Shown one piece after another: positions 35,340-43,674 of a stretch of DNA of 64,000 nt. A program made the position numbers and the translations under genes. The stretch spans positions 66,867 to 130,866 of the forward strand of contig DLGC01000016.1 of NCBI GenBank assembly GCA_002482525.1, written 5' to 3'. Source of the DNA: Propionibacteriaceae bacterium UBA7704 (lineage in GTDB: Bacteria > Actinomycetota > Actinomycetes > Propionibacteriales > Propionibacteriaceae). The notes under the pieces are model-generated. The model was not told the DNA's origin and searched no databases. It saw only the letters and a program-made list of their open reading frames with translations. The stretch's first letter is position 1. Each line of letters begins with the position of its first letter.

Positions 35340-36163
35340 CCATCACCATCGACCCCGCCCGTCGTAGCCGTCGGGCGATGAATCCCAAGTCGTTCCCCGG
35401 AGTGGGCTTCATCGCCGTGTTCTCCCTGGTGTTCTTGTATCTGCCGATGGCGATCACCGTCATCTACGCCTTCAATGCCGGTGATCAGGCCCTGATCTGG
35501 GAAGGCTTCTCGCTGCAGTGGTTCGTCTACGTGATGACCAACCACGCCATCATCGATTCCGCCGTGGTCTCGCTGAAGCTGGCGACCGCCGCCACCGTGA
35601 TTTCAGTGCTGATCGCGGTCGGCTTCGTGCTGTCGGTCGAGGAGTTGCGCCGCCGTGGCTCTGCGATCGCGACCGCGTTGCTCACCGCGCCGCTGCTGGT
35701 GCCCGAGGTCGTCATGGCGGTGGCCACCTTGGCGTTCATCCGGATCATCGGCTTGCAGCCCGGCTTCACCGCGCTGCTGTTGGCACACGCCACCTTCTGC
35801 ATTCCCTTCGCCATGATGCCGATCCGCTCCCGACTGCAGGGGCTGGGCACCGAAGTATTCGAAGCGGGCGCTGACCTTGGTGCCACCTCGCTGCCGATGC
35901 TCCGACGCATCACCCTGCCGCTGCTGGTCCCCGGGATTGTGTCCGGCGCGTTGCTCAGCTTCGTGATCTCAATGGACGACTACATCATTTCGGCCTTCCT
36001 GTCCTCCGCCGGTTCAACGCCGTTGCCGGTATACCTCTTCGGCCTGATCAGGCGGGGCGCCAACCCCGCGATCAACGTCGTAGCCCTGCTCCTGCTCGCC
36101 CTCGCTATCGCGGTGACCACCGTGACCTATCTCGCACCAACAAGAAAGAAGAGGACTACCTGA
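35336..36163 (+). CDS. potC: Polyamine-type ABC importer permease (PotC-like)
   Basis: ATG at 35336 overlaps the potB stop and gives 275 residues. It has six membrane helices and the coupling motif EAGADLGATSLPMLRRITLPLLVPGI, followed by SMDDYIISAFLSSAGSTPLPVYLFGLIRRG, typical of PotC. It pairs with PotB to form the membrane channel. The stop overlaps the binding-protein start (TGATG). Confidence 0.9.
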   Translation: MTITIDPARRSRRAMNPKSFPGVGFIAVFSLVFLYLPMAITVIYAFNAGDQALIWEGFSLQWFVYVMTNHAIIDSAVVSLKLATAATVISVLIAVGFVLSVEELRRRGSAIATALLTAPLLVPEVVMAVATLAFIRIIGLQPGFTALLLAHATFCIPFAMMPIRSRLQGLGTEVFEAGADLGATSLPMLRRITLPLLVPGIVSGALLSFVISMDDYIISAFLSSAGSTPLPVYLFGLIRRGANPAINVVALLLLALAIAVTTVTYLAPTRKKRTT

Positions 36164-37269
36164 TGATCCGAAAGCTACGAACAGTCGCTCTCGCCGGCGC
36201 ACTGGTGGGGGCCCTGGTCAGCCTCACCGCCTGCGGCGGCGGAGTCAGTGACACCGCACCTGAGGGCGGCGCCGCTCCGGCCGCCGACTTCACCCCCGCC
36301 ACCAGTGGTGAGATGACGCTCTACACCTGGAGCGACTACTACCCCGAGGATCTGGCGAAGAAGTTCACCGAAGACACCGGCATCAAGCTGACCGTGGACT
36401 ACTACGACTCCAACGAGACTCTGGAGGCCAAGCTGCGGGCGTCGAATGGCACCGGCTATGACGTCGTGGTGCCCAGCGACTACATGGTGCAGAGCCTGAT
36501 CGCTGCCGGTCTGCTGAAGGAAGTCGACGCCGCGTCCCTGCCTAATGGCAAGAACATCGAGGAGTCCTTCCTCAACCCCTACTTCGACGAGGGCCGCAAG
36601 TACTCGGTGCCCTACCTGTACGGCACCACCGGCTACATGTACGACACCAGCAAGACCAGCAAGGAACTCACCACCTGGGCCGACTACTTCAACGCCCCCG
36701 CAGAGCTGGGCAAGGTCGGCACCATGAGTGATCAGACCGAGGTTGTCGGTGCAGCACTGCGCGCTGTGGGCGGTCAGACCTGTGACACCGATCCCACCAA
36801 GCTGCAGGCTGCTCAGGATCTGCTGAAGAAGTTCAAGCCGAAGGTCTCCACCATCAACTCCGACGGCATCTTGGACCGCATGGTTGCCGGGGAAGAGTCG
36901 ATCGCGATGATGTGGAACGGTGCCGCCATGCGTGCCCGTGAGAAGAAGTCCACGCTGAAGTACGTCTACCCGACCGAGGGCATGGCGCTATGGCAGGACA
37001 ACTTCACCGTGCCTGTGGGTGCCAAGAACGTGCCCCAGGCGCTGACCTTCCTGAACTGGATGATGGACCCGGCTAACTCCGCGGCGGCAGCCAACTTCCA
37101 GCGTTACGGCTCCGGCATCAAGGGCGTGAACGATCTGCTGGATGCCGACATGAAGGCATCTCCGGAAATCGTCATCCCCGACGGCTACACCGGTGCGCAG
37201 CCTGTTGAACCGTGCACCAATGAGGAACTGACGAACTACACCCAAATCTGGGAATCGTTCAAGGGCTGA
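36163..37269 (+). CDS. potD: Polyamine-type ABC importer binding lipoprotein (PotD-like)
   Basis: The 368-residue protein has a lipoprotein signal peptide (lipobox SLTAC, Cys24) and the PotD/PotF-type mature start MTLYTWSDYYPEDLAKKFTEDTGI. YDVVVPSDYMVQSLIAAGLL and FTVPVGAKNVPQALTFLNWMMDP follow. It captures the substrate outside the membrane for PotABC. The fourth position in the operon, after the permeases, is usual for pot loci. Confidence 0.9.
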   Translation: MIRKLRTVALAGALVGALVSLTACGGGVSDTAPEGGAAPAADFTPATSGEMTLYTWSDYYPEDLAKKFTEDTGIKLTVDYYDSNETLEAKLRASNGTGYDVVVPSDYMVQSLIAAGLLKEVDAASLPNGKNIEESFLNPYFDEGRKYSVPYLYGTTGYMYDTSKTSKELTTWADYFNAPAELGKVGTMSDQTEVVGAALRAVGGQTCDTDPTKLQAAQDLLKKFKPKVSTINSDGILDRMVAGEESIAMMWNGAAMRAREKKSTLKYVYPTEGMALWQDNFTVPVGAKNVPQALTFLNWMMDPANSAAAANFQRYGSGIKGVNDLLDADMKASPEIVIPDGYTGAQPVEPCTNEELTNYTQIWESFKG

Positions 37270-37284
37270 GGAAGGTAACCACTG

Positions 37285-38892
37285 ATGAGCGCTGACCTTC
37301 TTTTCACAGGAGGACAGGTCTGGCTCGGGCCGGGTCGCCGGACCACCGCACTCGCGGTGACCGGCGACCGGGTCTCGGCCTTGGGCGATGAGGCTGTGGC
37401 GGCCGGTGCCGCCACGGTCATCGACCTCGACGGAGGGCTGCTGCTGCCGGGATTCTCCGACGGCCACTGTCACCCGCCGCAGGCCGGACTGGAGAAGATC
37501 GGTCCGCTGGTCTCCGACCTGGACTCGATCGAAGCGATCGTGGCCGAGGTTGCGCGCTTCGCAGCGGCGAATCCCGACCTGGAGTGGATCAAGGGAGGCA
37601 GCTACGATCCGTCCCTGGCTCCTGGTGGCACTTTCTTGGCTACCTGGCTCGACGAGGTGGTCTCTGACCGTCCGGTGCTGTTGAAGGCTCACGACTACCA
37701 CACGGCCTGGTGCAACTCGAAGGCACTGGAGTTGGCGGGGATCACTGCCGAGACTCCGGATCCTGAAGACGGCGTGATCGACCGGCTTCCCGACGGCACC
37801 CCGGCCGGGACGCTGCGCGAGCCGAACGGCTACGGCCTGGTGGAGTCGCTGTTCCCCAGTGCCACTCTGGCCCAGCAGACCGATGCGTTGCGCTTCGCCT
37901 GCCAGGCGCAGGCGGCCTGCGGTGTGACCTGGATGCAGGACGCCTGGGTCGTCGAGGATGGGGGACATCTGCCCTATCTGGAACTGCTCAAGGCCGGCGA
38001 GTTGAGCGTCCGCTCGAACCTGGCGTGGCTGGCGGAACCGGATCGGTGGCGCGACCAACTGGAGGTCTTCCAGAAGGTCCGTGCTGAGGTGGACGCCGCT
38101 GGGCAGCCGGAGTTGCTGAGCGCGTACTCCATCAAGTTCTTCGCTGATGGCGTGATCGAGTCGGCAACCGCCGACATGTTGGAGCCGTACGTCGACACCC
38201 ATGACCACGGCACCGCGATCTGGGAGCCAGACGAGCTGGCGGCGGCCGTGGTTGCCATCGATGCGCTCGGTTTCCAGACCCATATCCATGCCATCGGGGA
38301 CGCTGCGGTACGTAACTCCCTGGATGCCATCGAACTGGCGGTCAAGACCAATCCCGAGTGGGATCGGCGTCCGGTGATCACGCACGTTCAGTTGGCCGAT
38401 CCGGTGGATCTGCCCCGCTTCGCTGAACTGGATGTCACCGCCGCGATGCAGACCTTCTGGGCACAGCAGGACGACTTGATGCTGCAGCTCACAGCGCCGC
38501 GTCTGGGCGAGGAACGCAGCAACCGGCAGTATCCGGTGCAGACGTTGACCAAACTCGGCGCGCGGGTATCGATCGCCAGTGACTGGCCGGTGTCAACCAA
38601 CTACCCGATCGATGCGATTGCGGTGGCGGCGACTCGTCAGAACGCCGCCGGTCTGCCCAGCGAGGGTTGGGTGCCCGACGAGCGACTGCCGTTGGAGGAC
38701 GGCCTGCTTGCGGCCACCGCCGGGGGTGCCTACCAGGGGTTTGCCGAGAATTCGCGCGGCAAGCTGGAAGCCGGATTCCTGGCTGATCTGGTGTGGCTGG
38801 ATCGCGACATCACCGCCGACGAGCCGATCAAGGCGCGCCAGGCAAAGGTCGTGGCTACCTGGGTGGGTGGAAAGCAGACCTACCAACGCTGA
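37285..38892 (+). CDS. YtcJ-like amidohydrolase (Amidohydro_3)
   Basis: The 535-residue enzyme has the amidohydrolase metal motif FSDGHCHPPQAG near residue 60, a Lys/His region VLLKAHDYHTAWCN, the QTHIHAIGDAAVR histidine pair, ITHVQLADP and the late SIASDWPVSTNYP Asp. YtcJ-type enzymes hydrolyse amide or cyclic amide bonds of small molecules; no substrate is established for this subgroup. It lies 15 bases after potD with GAGGAAGGTAACC before the ATG, so it is transcribed with the importer. It probably processes the imported compound, releasing an amine or ammonia. Confidence 0.85.
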   Translation: MSADLLFTGGQVWLGPGRRTTALAVTGDRVSALGDEAVAAGAATVIDLDGGLLLPGFSDGHCHPPQAGLEKIGPLVSDLDSIEAIVAEVARFAAANPDLEWIKGGSYDPSLAPGGTFLATWLDEVVSDRPVLLKAHDYHTAWCNSKALELAGITAETPDPEDGVIDRLPDGTPAGTLREPNGYGLVESLFPSATLAQQTDALRFACQAQAACGVTWMQDAWVVEDGGHLPYLELLKAGELSVRSNLAWLAEPDRWRDQLEVFQKVRAEVDAAGQPELLSAYSIKFFADGVIESATADMLEPYVDTHDHGTAIWEPDELAAAVVAIDALGFQTHIHAIGDAAVRNSLDAIELAVKTNPEWDRRPVITHVQLADPVDLPRFAELDVTAAMQTFWAQQDDLMLQLTAPRLGEERSNRQYPVQTLTKLGARVSIASDWPVSTNYPIDAIAVAATRQNAAGLPSEGWVPDERLPLEDGLLAATAGGAYQGFAENSRGKLEAGFLADLVWLDRDITADEPIKARQAKVVATWVGGKQTYQR

Positions 38893-38908
38893 GGTCGCTG
38901 CGAACAGG

Positions 38909-39064
38909 CTTCGACAGCTCGGCCCACGGTGCTTCCGTTGGCTGAGCCTGTCGAAGCCTGATCACGTCAGAGCCGGTGGATGTTGGGTCGGTGACCTTCG
39001 ACAGGTAGGGCACGGCGGTGTTGGCTTTTTGGCACTCGCTTGTCGTTGGCTGAGCTTGTCGAAG
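38909..39064. repeat. Cluster of CTTCGACA/CTGAG inverted repeats
   Basis: Four related arms occur: CTTCGACAGCTCGG (38909-38922), CTGAGCCTGTCGAAG (38942-38956), CTTCGACAGG (38996-39005) and CTGAGCTTGTCGAAG (39050-39064). They alternate in orientation to give two successive hairpins. They fill the gap between the convergent amidohydrolase and PhnP-like genes and belong to the family at 1219 and 2486. Confidence 0.65.
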
Positions 39065-39077
39065 GCCGGGGTCCTAG

Positions 39078-39893
39078 TCACTCTCCGCTGCTGGACGGGA
39101 TGCTGATCACGGCACCGTCGGGGAGTACCTCGGCGCCGATGGTGGCCATGTCCTGCCGCAACTGCTGGAGTGGCGGGTTGTCGTGGCCTTGATGGATCGG
39201 GATCACCTGGGTGTCTTCGTCGATGGTTCCTCGCGACCGCAGTTCTGCGATGGTCTCGGTGAAGGTCCGCAGATTGTGATGCTGATCGCCCTTGCCCTCG
39301 GCGAGTCCGAAGGTCTCTTCCAGCAGCACCAGGTCGACGCGGCGTCCGGCGACAGCGGCCAGGGTGGCCGCGGGCAGCACGCCGGTGTCGGTCAGATACA
39401 ACACGCTGGCGGACGCATCACTGATCCGATACACCAGCGCCTCGCCGTAGGCCTCATGGTTCGCCGTCAATGCCTCGACGTGATAGCCGGCGATCTCGAA
39501 GGAATCACCAGCGGTGACGGTGCGGAACGTCACTGTGGTCTGCTCGGGATCCAACCAGCGCCGGGACAGGTCGATCACCGGAGCGGGACCGGCGAACGTC
39601 AGCGGTGTCGTGCTTACCCAGGATCGGTGCATCAGCAGTGAAGGGTCCAGGTGGTCGTCGTGGGCGTGTCCGACCAGGATTCCGGTGCAGCCGCTGAGGG
39701 TGCGACCGTACCGCGACACCTGACGAGGTGCTTCTGGGCCCGGATCGACCAACAGCCGACCGTCGATGAGGATCGAGGTCGGCGTGCGTAGCTCGCCCCG
39801 GCTGCGGTAGTCGGCACAGGTCGCACAGGTGCAGAAGGCGTTCGGGATGCCATCAGAGGCGCCGGTACCCAGCAGCAGAATCTCCATAGCCAC
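39078..39893 (-). CDS. PhnP-like metallo-beta-lactamase-fold hydrolase
   Basis: The 271-residue protein begins ILLLGTGASDGIPNAFCTCATC, the PhnP/PqqB-like start in which the cysteines bind a structural zinc. The dinuclear site HAHDDHLDP lies near residue 76, with later ligands in YLTDTG and IPIHQGHD. PhnP is a phosphodiesterase in phosphonate catabolism, but no phn genes are nearby, so the substrate is unknown, probably a phosphodiester. The second Met (39887) is an alternative start. Confidence 0.8.
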   Translation of the reverse strand: MAMEILLLGTGASDGIPNAFCTCATCADYRSRGELRTPTSILIDGRLLVDPGPEAPRQVSRYGRTLSGCTGILVGHAHDDHLDPSLLMHRSWVSTTPLTFAGPAPVIDLSRRWLDPEQTTVTFRTVTAGDSFEIAGYHVEALTANHEAYGEALVYRISDASASVLYLTDTGVLPAATLAAVAGRRVDLVLLEETFGLAEGKGDQHHNLRTFTETIAELRSRGTIDEDTQVIPIHQGHDNPPLQQLRQDMATIGAEVLPDGAVISIPSSSGE

Positions 39894-39951
39894 AGACTGC
39901 CCTACATTCCGGTCGGGGTTTCATCAGCTCATCAGTGCGCCAGTGATATTC

Positions 39952-39982
39952 AGTTGAACTGTATATCGGTCAACTGTATAGT
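39952..39982 (+). promoter_or_regulatory. Promoter with overlapping inverted repeat, padR gene
   Basis: TTGAAC (39954-39959) and TATAGT (39977-39982) are spaced 17 bases, a near-consensus sigma-A promoter. AGTTGA (39952-39957) and TCAACT (39970-39975) form an inverted repeat with a 12-base spacer that overlaps the -35 box and spacer. AACTGTATA also occurs twice. Autorepression by the PadR protein is the simple reading. Confidence 0.6.
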
Positions 39983-40004
39983 GGGACTGAGTAAGGGAGG
40001 GTGC

Positions 40005-40340
40005 ATGAACAGGGACAAGCGGCTTCCGCTCACCGAGACCGTGTTCTACGTGCTGCTCGCACTGCGGCTGCCGGCGCATGGCTATCTAGTGATGTCGCGG
40101 GTTGAACAACTCAGCCTCGGTCAGGTGCGACTTGCTGCAGGCACGCTGTACGGAGCGCTGGAGAACCTCATGAAGCAGGGCCTGATCATGCCCGTTCCCG
40201 GGGTGGATCCGCGGCGGAAGGTCTATCAGATCACCGATGGGGGATTGGCCGTGCTGGAACGGGATGCCCAACGCATGCAGCACATGGTTGCGGTCTTCGC
40301 GACTGTGCCTGGTCAGGAGGATGCTGATGCGTCGGTTTAG
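40005..40340 (+). CDS. PadR-family transcriptional regulator
   Basis: ATG at 40005 follows AAGGGAGGGTGC. The 111-residue protein is a short PadR with the winged helix: TETVFYVLLALRLPAHGYLVMSRVEQLS, then LAAGTLYGALENLMKQGLI and VYQITDGGLAVLERD. It lacks the long C-terminal dimer helix of PadR-s1 proteins but has a short one. It overlaps the DUF2812 gene by 14 bases. PadR/DUF2812 pairs are common in Gram-positive bacteria. Confidence 0.9.
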   Translation: MNRDKRLPLTETVFYVLLALRLPAHGYLVMSRVEQLSLGQVRLAAGTLYGALENLMKQGLIMPVPGVDPRRKVYQITDGGLAVLERDAQRMQHMVAVFATVPGQEDADASV

Positions 40341-40938
40341 GAGCTTTCTGGACTTCGACAAGGAAGAACGCTGGCTCAACGAGATGGCGGGAGCCGGTTG
40401 GCTGCTGCAGAAGCGTGGCATCGGCTACCGCTTCAGTGCCATCGAACCGGGCTCAGTGGTGGTACGCGTCGACTACCGCGACCGCGTGCTCAGTCGGGCC
40501 GACTTCGACAACTATGTGGTGCTCTTCGCCGATAGTGGCTGGCAGCATCTGGATGGCAGTCGGTGGGGCGGCTCGCAGTACTTCGCTGCGACCGGCGCAG
40601 ACCCCGACGCCGACATCTTCTCCGATGCTGAGTCCCGCGCTGAACGCTACCGGCGCTCGCTGCTGGCTCGCAGCGGCACAGCGATCCCATTTCTGGTGCT
40701 CGGCTTCATATTGCTGAACTCCGGCGACTATCGCGCTTGGCCTCAGCAGTGGTATCTCACGCCAGGGCTATGGGACATGCATGGTGCCCAGTTCGTCGGG
40801 CATTTTCTCTTCGAGACGCCGTTCGCTCTAGCGCGTGGTTTGAGCCCGTGGATCGTGCTGGCCGTCGGCATCTTGTTGGTCGTTCAATTCGGAATCCAAT
40901 ACCGCTGTTATCGCCGAGCGCGTTTGGTGGCGGTCTGA
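40327..40938 (+). CDS. DUF2812 membrane protein
   Basis: ATG at 40327 has AGGAGG (40315-40320) six bases upstream, so this start rather than 40321 is chosen. The 203-residue protein begins RSFLDFDKEERWLNEMAGAGWLLQKRG, the DUF2812 signature, and has a soluble ~110-residue part before two or three membrane helices. DUF2812 proteins are usually co-transcribed with a PadR regulator; a link to stress or antibiotic sensing is likely but unproven. Confidence 0.85.
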   Translation: MRRFRSFLDFDKEERWLNEMAGAGWLLQKRGIGYRFSAIEPGSVVVRVDYRDRVLSRADFDNYVVLFADSGWQHLDGSRWGGSQYFAATGADPDADIFSDAESRAERYRRSLLARSGTAIPFLVLGFILLNSGDYRAWPQQWYLTPGLWDMHGAQFVGHFLFETPFALARGLSPWIVLAVGILLVVQFGIQYRCYRRARLVAV

Positions 40939-40945
40939 GCCGAGC

Positions 40946-41794
40946 CTAGAAACCGGCGTAGCTGGCGAGCTGGGCGGTGAGTTCGGGGTCGTGGGGCAGG
41001 GCGGTATCGTCCAGCGACAGCACCGGAAGTACCCCGCGTACGGCAGAGACGATCCATAGCCCGTCGGCACCTGCCAGGTCGCTGGGGCAGTACAACGCCT
41101 CGTGGACGCCGATGCCCTCGGCGCGGGCCTTGTCGAGCAATGCCTCGACAGTGATTGATCGCAGGATGCCGGTGCCGGCGGCGGGAGTGGTCCACAGCCG
41201 GTGATCGGCGGCGATCACCAATCCGGCAGTGGGCGCCTCCAACAGGTAGCCGTCGCTGGAAACGAAGATCGCCTCGTCGGCGCCTCGGCGGGCGGCCTCG
41301 CGTTTGGCAGCCACGTTGATCGCATAGGACAGTGTCTTGACCCCGCCGAGCAGCCACGGTGCCTCGGCGAAGGCGTCCGAAGCCATACCTCGGCTCAGGG
41401 TGATGGCGGTCACTCCGGCTCGCGCAGCGCTGGCGTCCGGTGCGGTGGTGATGGTCAGGAGCTGCGTCGGGCCGCCACCTCGATGCTCGCGTCCGCGGGT
41501 GTAGATCAGCTTCAGGACCGCCTCACCGGGAGTCTTCCAGGCGGCCAGGGCCTCGGTGATGAGGTCTTCCCAAGCATCCAGATCGGGAGCCGGTAGCTCC
41601 AGGGCTGAGGCCGAGCGGGCGAAGCGGGCCAAATGCTGGTGAAGGTGGTCCACACGGGTGCCGGTGGCATCGACTACGACTCGAGCTGCGTCGAAGCAGC
41701 CATCCCCTCGCGTCAGACCCAGGTCGTCGGCGGTGAGAAGGGTGGTCTCGGTGGGCACTGGGCCTGTGCCCATGACTGCCACGAGTTGATCCAT
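40946..41794 (-). CDS. pabC: Class IV aminotransferase, aminodeoxychorismate lyase-like
   Basis: The 282-residue protein has the fold-IV PLP pattern. LTRGDGCFDAARVV is the PabC/IlvE start, the PLP lysine lies in GGVKTLSYAINVAAKREA, and the Glu motif in DEAIFVSSDGYLLEAPTAGLVI. Actinobacterial proteins of this length are usually aminodeoxychorismate lyase, which releases 4-aminobenzoate for folate. No pabAB gene is adjacent, so a D-amino-acid or branched-chain aminotransferase cannot be excluded. It converges with the DUF2812 gene. Confidence 0.75.
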   Translation of the reverse strand: MDQLVAVMGTGPVPTETTLLTADDLGLTRGDGCFDAARVVVDATGTRVDHLHQHLARFARSASALELPAPDLDAWEDLITEALAAWKTPGEAVLKLIYTRGREHRGGGPTQLLTITTAPDASAARAGVTAITLSRGMASDAFAEAPWLLGGVKTLSYAINVAAKREAARRGADEAIFVSSDGYLLEAPTAGLVIAADHRLWTTPAAGTGILRSITVEALLDKARAEGIGVHEALYCPSDLAGADGLWIVSAVRGVLPVLSLDDTALPHDPELTAQLASYAGF

Positions 41795-41931
41795 TCCGCA
41801 CCTCCGTGGCAGAACCCTAAAGCGTTCCGGGGGGAGCGAAGTCGGGTTGTGCGATTCCGAGACTGATATCTGCTTTGTTCTGTCAGCTTCTCAGAAATGT
41901 CCTGGGCCGAAGCACCCAATATGCTGCCTGC

Positions 41932-42426
41932 GTGACTCAGCCACCGTTTCAGCAGCAGCCTGCGAATCAGCCTCCGCCACCGCCTCCGATGATGATTGCA
42001 TCGAATGCCTACCAGCAGGCGCCCGCAATGTCGGCCGCTCCGCAGCTGCAGCCCGGCCAGGGCTTGTTGCGCGTCAACATTCAGGGCAGCGTGATGACCT
42101 CCAGCATGATTGTGCCGAGGCTGATGGTGGACGGCTACGAGGTGAACTCCATCTATGGCGCCAACGCCTTCGCGGTCGCTGCCGGTCGTCATCGCGTCGA
42201 GCTGTACGCCCAGTGGATGCGTCGCTACGGGCAGGCCAGCATGGCGGTCGATGTGCCTGCCGGCGCAGTGTTGGACGTGTTCTACGCTGCGCCACTGCAT
42301 CAATTCGCCACGGGCAACATTGGCCTCACCAAGCAGCCGCGCAAGGGCATGGCTCTGTTTGTGATCATGCTCGCGTTCGTCCTGGTGGTGGTCGTCGGCG
42401 CAATGGTGGCCATCGGGTTCAGCTGA
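41932..42426 (+). CDS. Proline-rich single-pass membrane protein
   Basis: GTG at 41932 gives 164 residues. The first ~45 are Pro/Gln-rich and disordered (QQQPANQPPPPPP). Residues ~50-130 form a compact beta-rich domain (LLRVNIQGS, RLMVDGYEVNS, GRHRVELYAQWMRRYGQ). The end is one membrane helix (ALFVIMLAFVLVVVVGAMVAI). The middle domain resembles PEGA-like or DUF-type surface domains seen after Pro-rich starts in actinobacteria, but no family is certain. Confidence 0.7.
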   Translation: MTQPPFQQQPANQPPPPPPMMIASNAYQQAPAMSAAPQLQPGQGLLRVNIQGSVMTSSMIVPRLMVDGYEVNSIYGANAFAVAAGRHRVELYAQWMRRYGQASMAVDVPAGAVLDVFYAAPLHQFATGNIGLTKQPRKGMALFVIMLAFVLVVVVGAMVAIGFS

Positions 42427-42535
42427 ACCTGACGAATCGTCGCCGTAACCGCCTTCTGGGGTAGCCGCGGTGACTATTCTGGGCGCTAGCGAGATCGCTC
42501 CGACAAGCGGATGCGTTCATCCACTAAGGGGCGCA

Positions 42536-43603
42536 ATGATCAGTCGACGCACGGCCCTGTTCGTCGTGGGCGGCAGCATTGGGGCCGCCGCGACCGGGTG
42601 CTCCACCCAGGCTCCGGTTGCGACTCCAGCACCGACGACACCCTCACCGACACCGACGCCCACCGCAGACACCCGGCTACGGGCGCCGCTGACCGGGATG
42701 TTGATCACTGATCCGGCCAAACTCGATCACGCCGCGGTGGCGCTCAAGGTCTCCGATGTGCGCCACTCGCACCCCCAAGCGGGGCTCAACGATGCTGACA
42801 TCGTGTTCGTCGAACCCAACGGAATCGCCTATACCCGACTGTGCGCGGTCTTCCATTCCCGAATTCCCGATCAGGCGGGTCCGGTACGGTCGATCCGTCC
42901 GGTCGACGTGCCGCTGCTCTCACCCATGAAACCCGTGCTCGGCGATACGGGTGCCGCTGATTGGGTAATGAACTACGTGGCGGCCAATAGCAAGAACATC
43001 GAAAACCTGTATTACATGAAGGTCCGCGGTACCGGTTCCTATTCGATGATGCCCGGACGTGCCACCGAGGACGGTGTGCTGTGCCATCCGAAGGTCTTGC
43101 TGAAGCAGGCCAAGCGTATGAAGGCTCCGCCCGCCGAGCTGTACCTGCCGTTCGCCACCGGCGACGACCAGGTCTCCACCGATGTCTCAGGTACTCCGGC
43201 CACCAAGATCGTGGTGCCGTGGGGGCCCGGCAAGAGCTTCACCATGACCTACACCTACGACTCCAAGACCAAGCGCTATCTGCGCAGTGAACCGTGGGGC
43301 AAGCACGTCTTGATCGACGGCAAACGGGTCAATACCGACAACGTGCTGGTGGTGCGCGCCAAGTGGAAGATGGACAAGATCTTCCGTGGTGGCGGCGCCA
43401 AGGACCCGGTCGTCGACATCATCAAAGGCAAAGGCACGTTCTACTACTTCCATGCCGGCAAGATGGTGAAAGGAACCTGGACCAAAGCCCAGACCACCGA
43501 CTTGTTCGTCTTCACCCTCGAAGACGGCACCCCGCTGAAGATGGCCCCCGGACGCACATTTTTCGAGCTGCCCCAGATCAATGCCAAGGTGCGGTACAGC
43601 TAA
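42536..43603 (+). CDS. DUF3048 (YerB-like) lipoprotein
   Basis: ATG at 42536 follows ACTAAGGGGCGC. The 355-residue protein has a Tat-like twin-Arg start (MISRRTALF) and lipobox ATGC (Cys22), then a Thr/Pro linker and DUF3048: LTGMLITDP, ALKVSDVRHSHPQAGLNDADIVFVEPNG, FHSRIPDQAGPVRSIRPVD. YerB-like proteins are lipid-anchored outside the membrane; function is unknown. The C-terminal YerB domain (FRGGGAKDPVVDIIKGKGTFYYFHAGK) is intact. Confidence 0.88.
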   Translation: MISRRTALFVVGGSIGAAATGCSTQAPVATPAPTTPSPTPTPTADTRLRAPLTGMLITDPAKLDHAAVALKVSDVRHSHPQAGLNDADIVFVEPNGIAYTRLCAVFHSRIPDQAGPVRSIRPVDVPLLSPMKPVLGDTGAADWVMNYVAANSKNIENLYYMKVRGTGSYSMMPGRATEDGVLCHPKVLLKQAKRMKAPPAELYLPFATGDDQVSTDVSGTPATKIVVPWGPGKSFTMTYTYDSKTKRYLRSEPWGKHVLIDGKRVNTDNVLVVRAKWKMDKIFRGGGAKDPVVDIIKGKGTFYYFHAGKMVKGTWTKAQTTDLFVFTLEDGTPLKMAPGRTFFELPQINAKVRYS

Positions 43604-43674
43604 GCCGTCGAACTGTCGCCTTTTGTAGGATGTAACTCCCGATTGGTGCCTGGGCCGATCGTCTCAGGGCCCCG

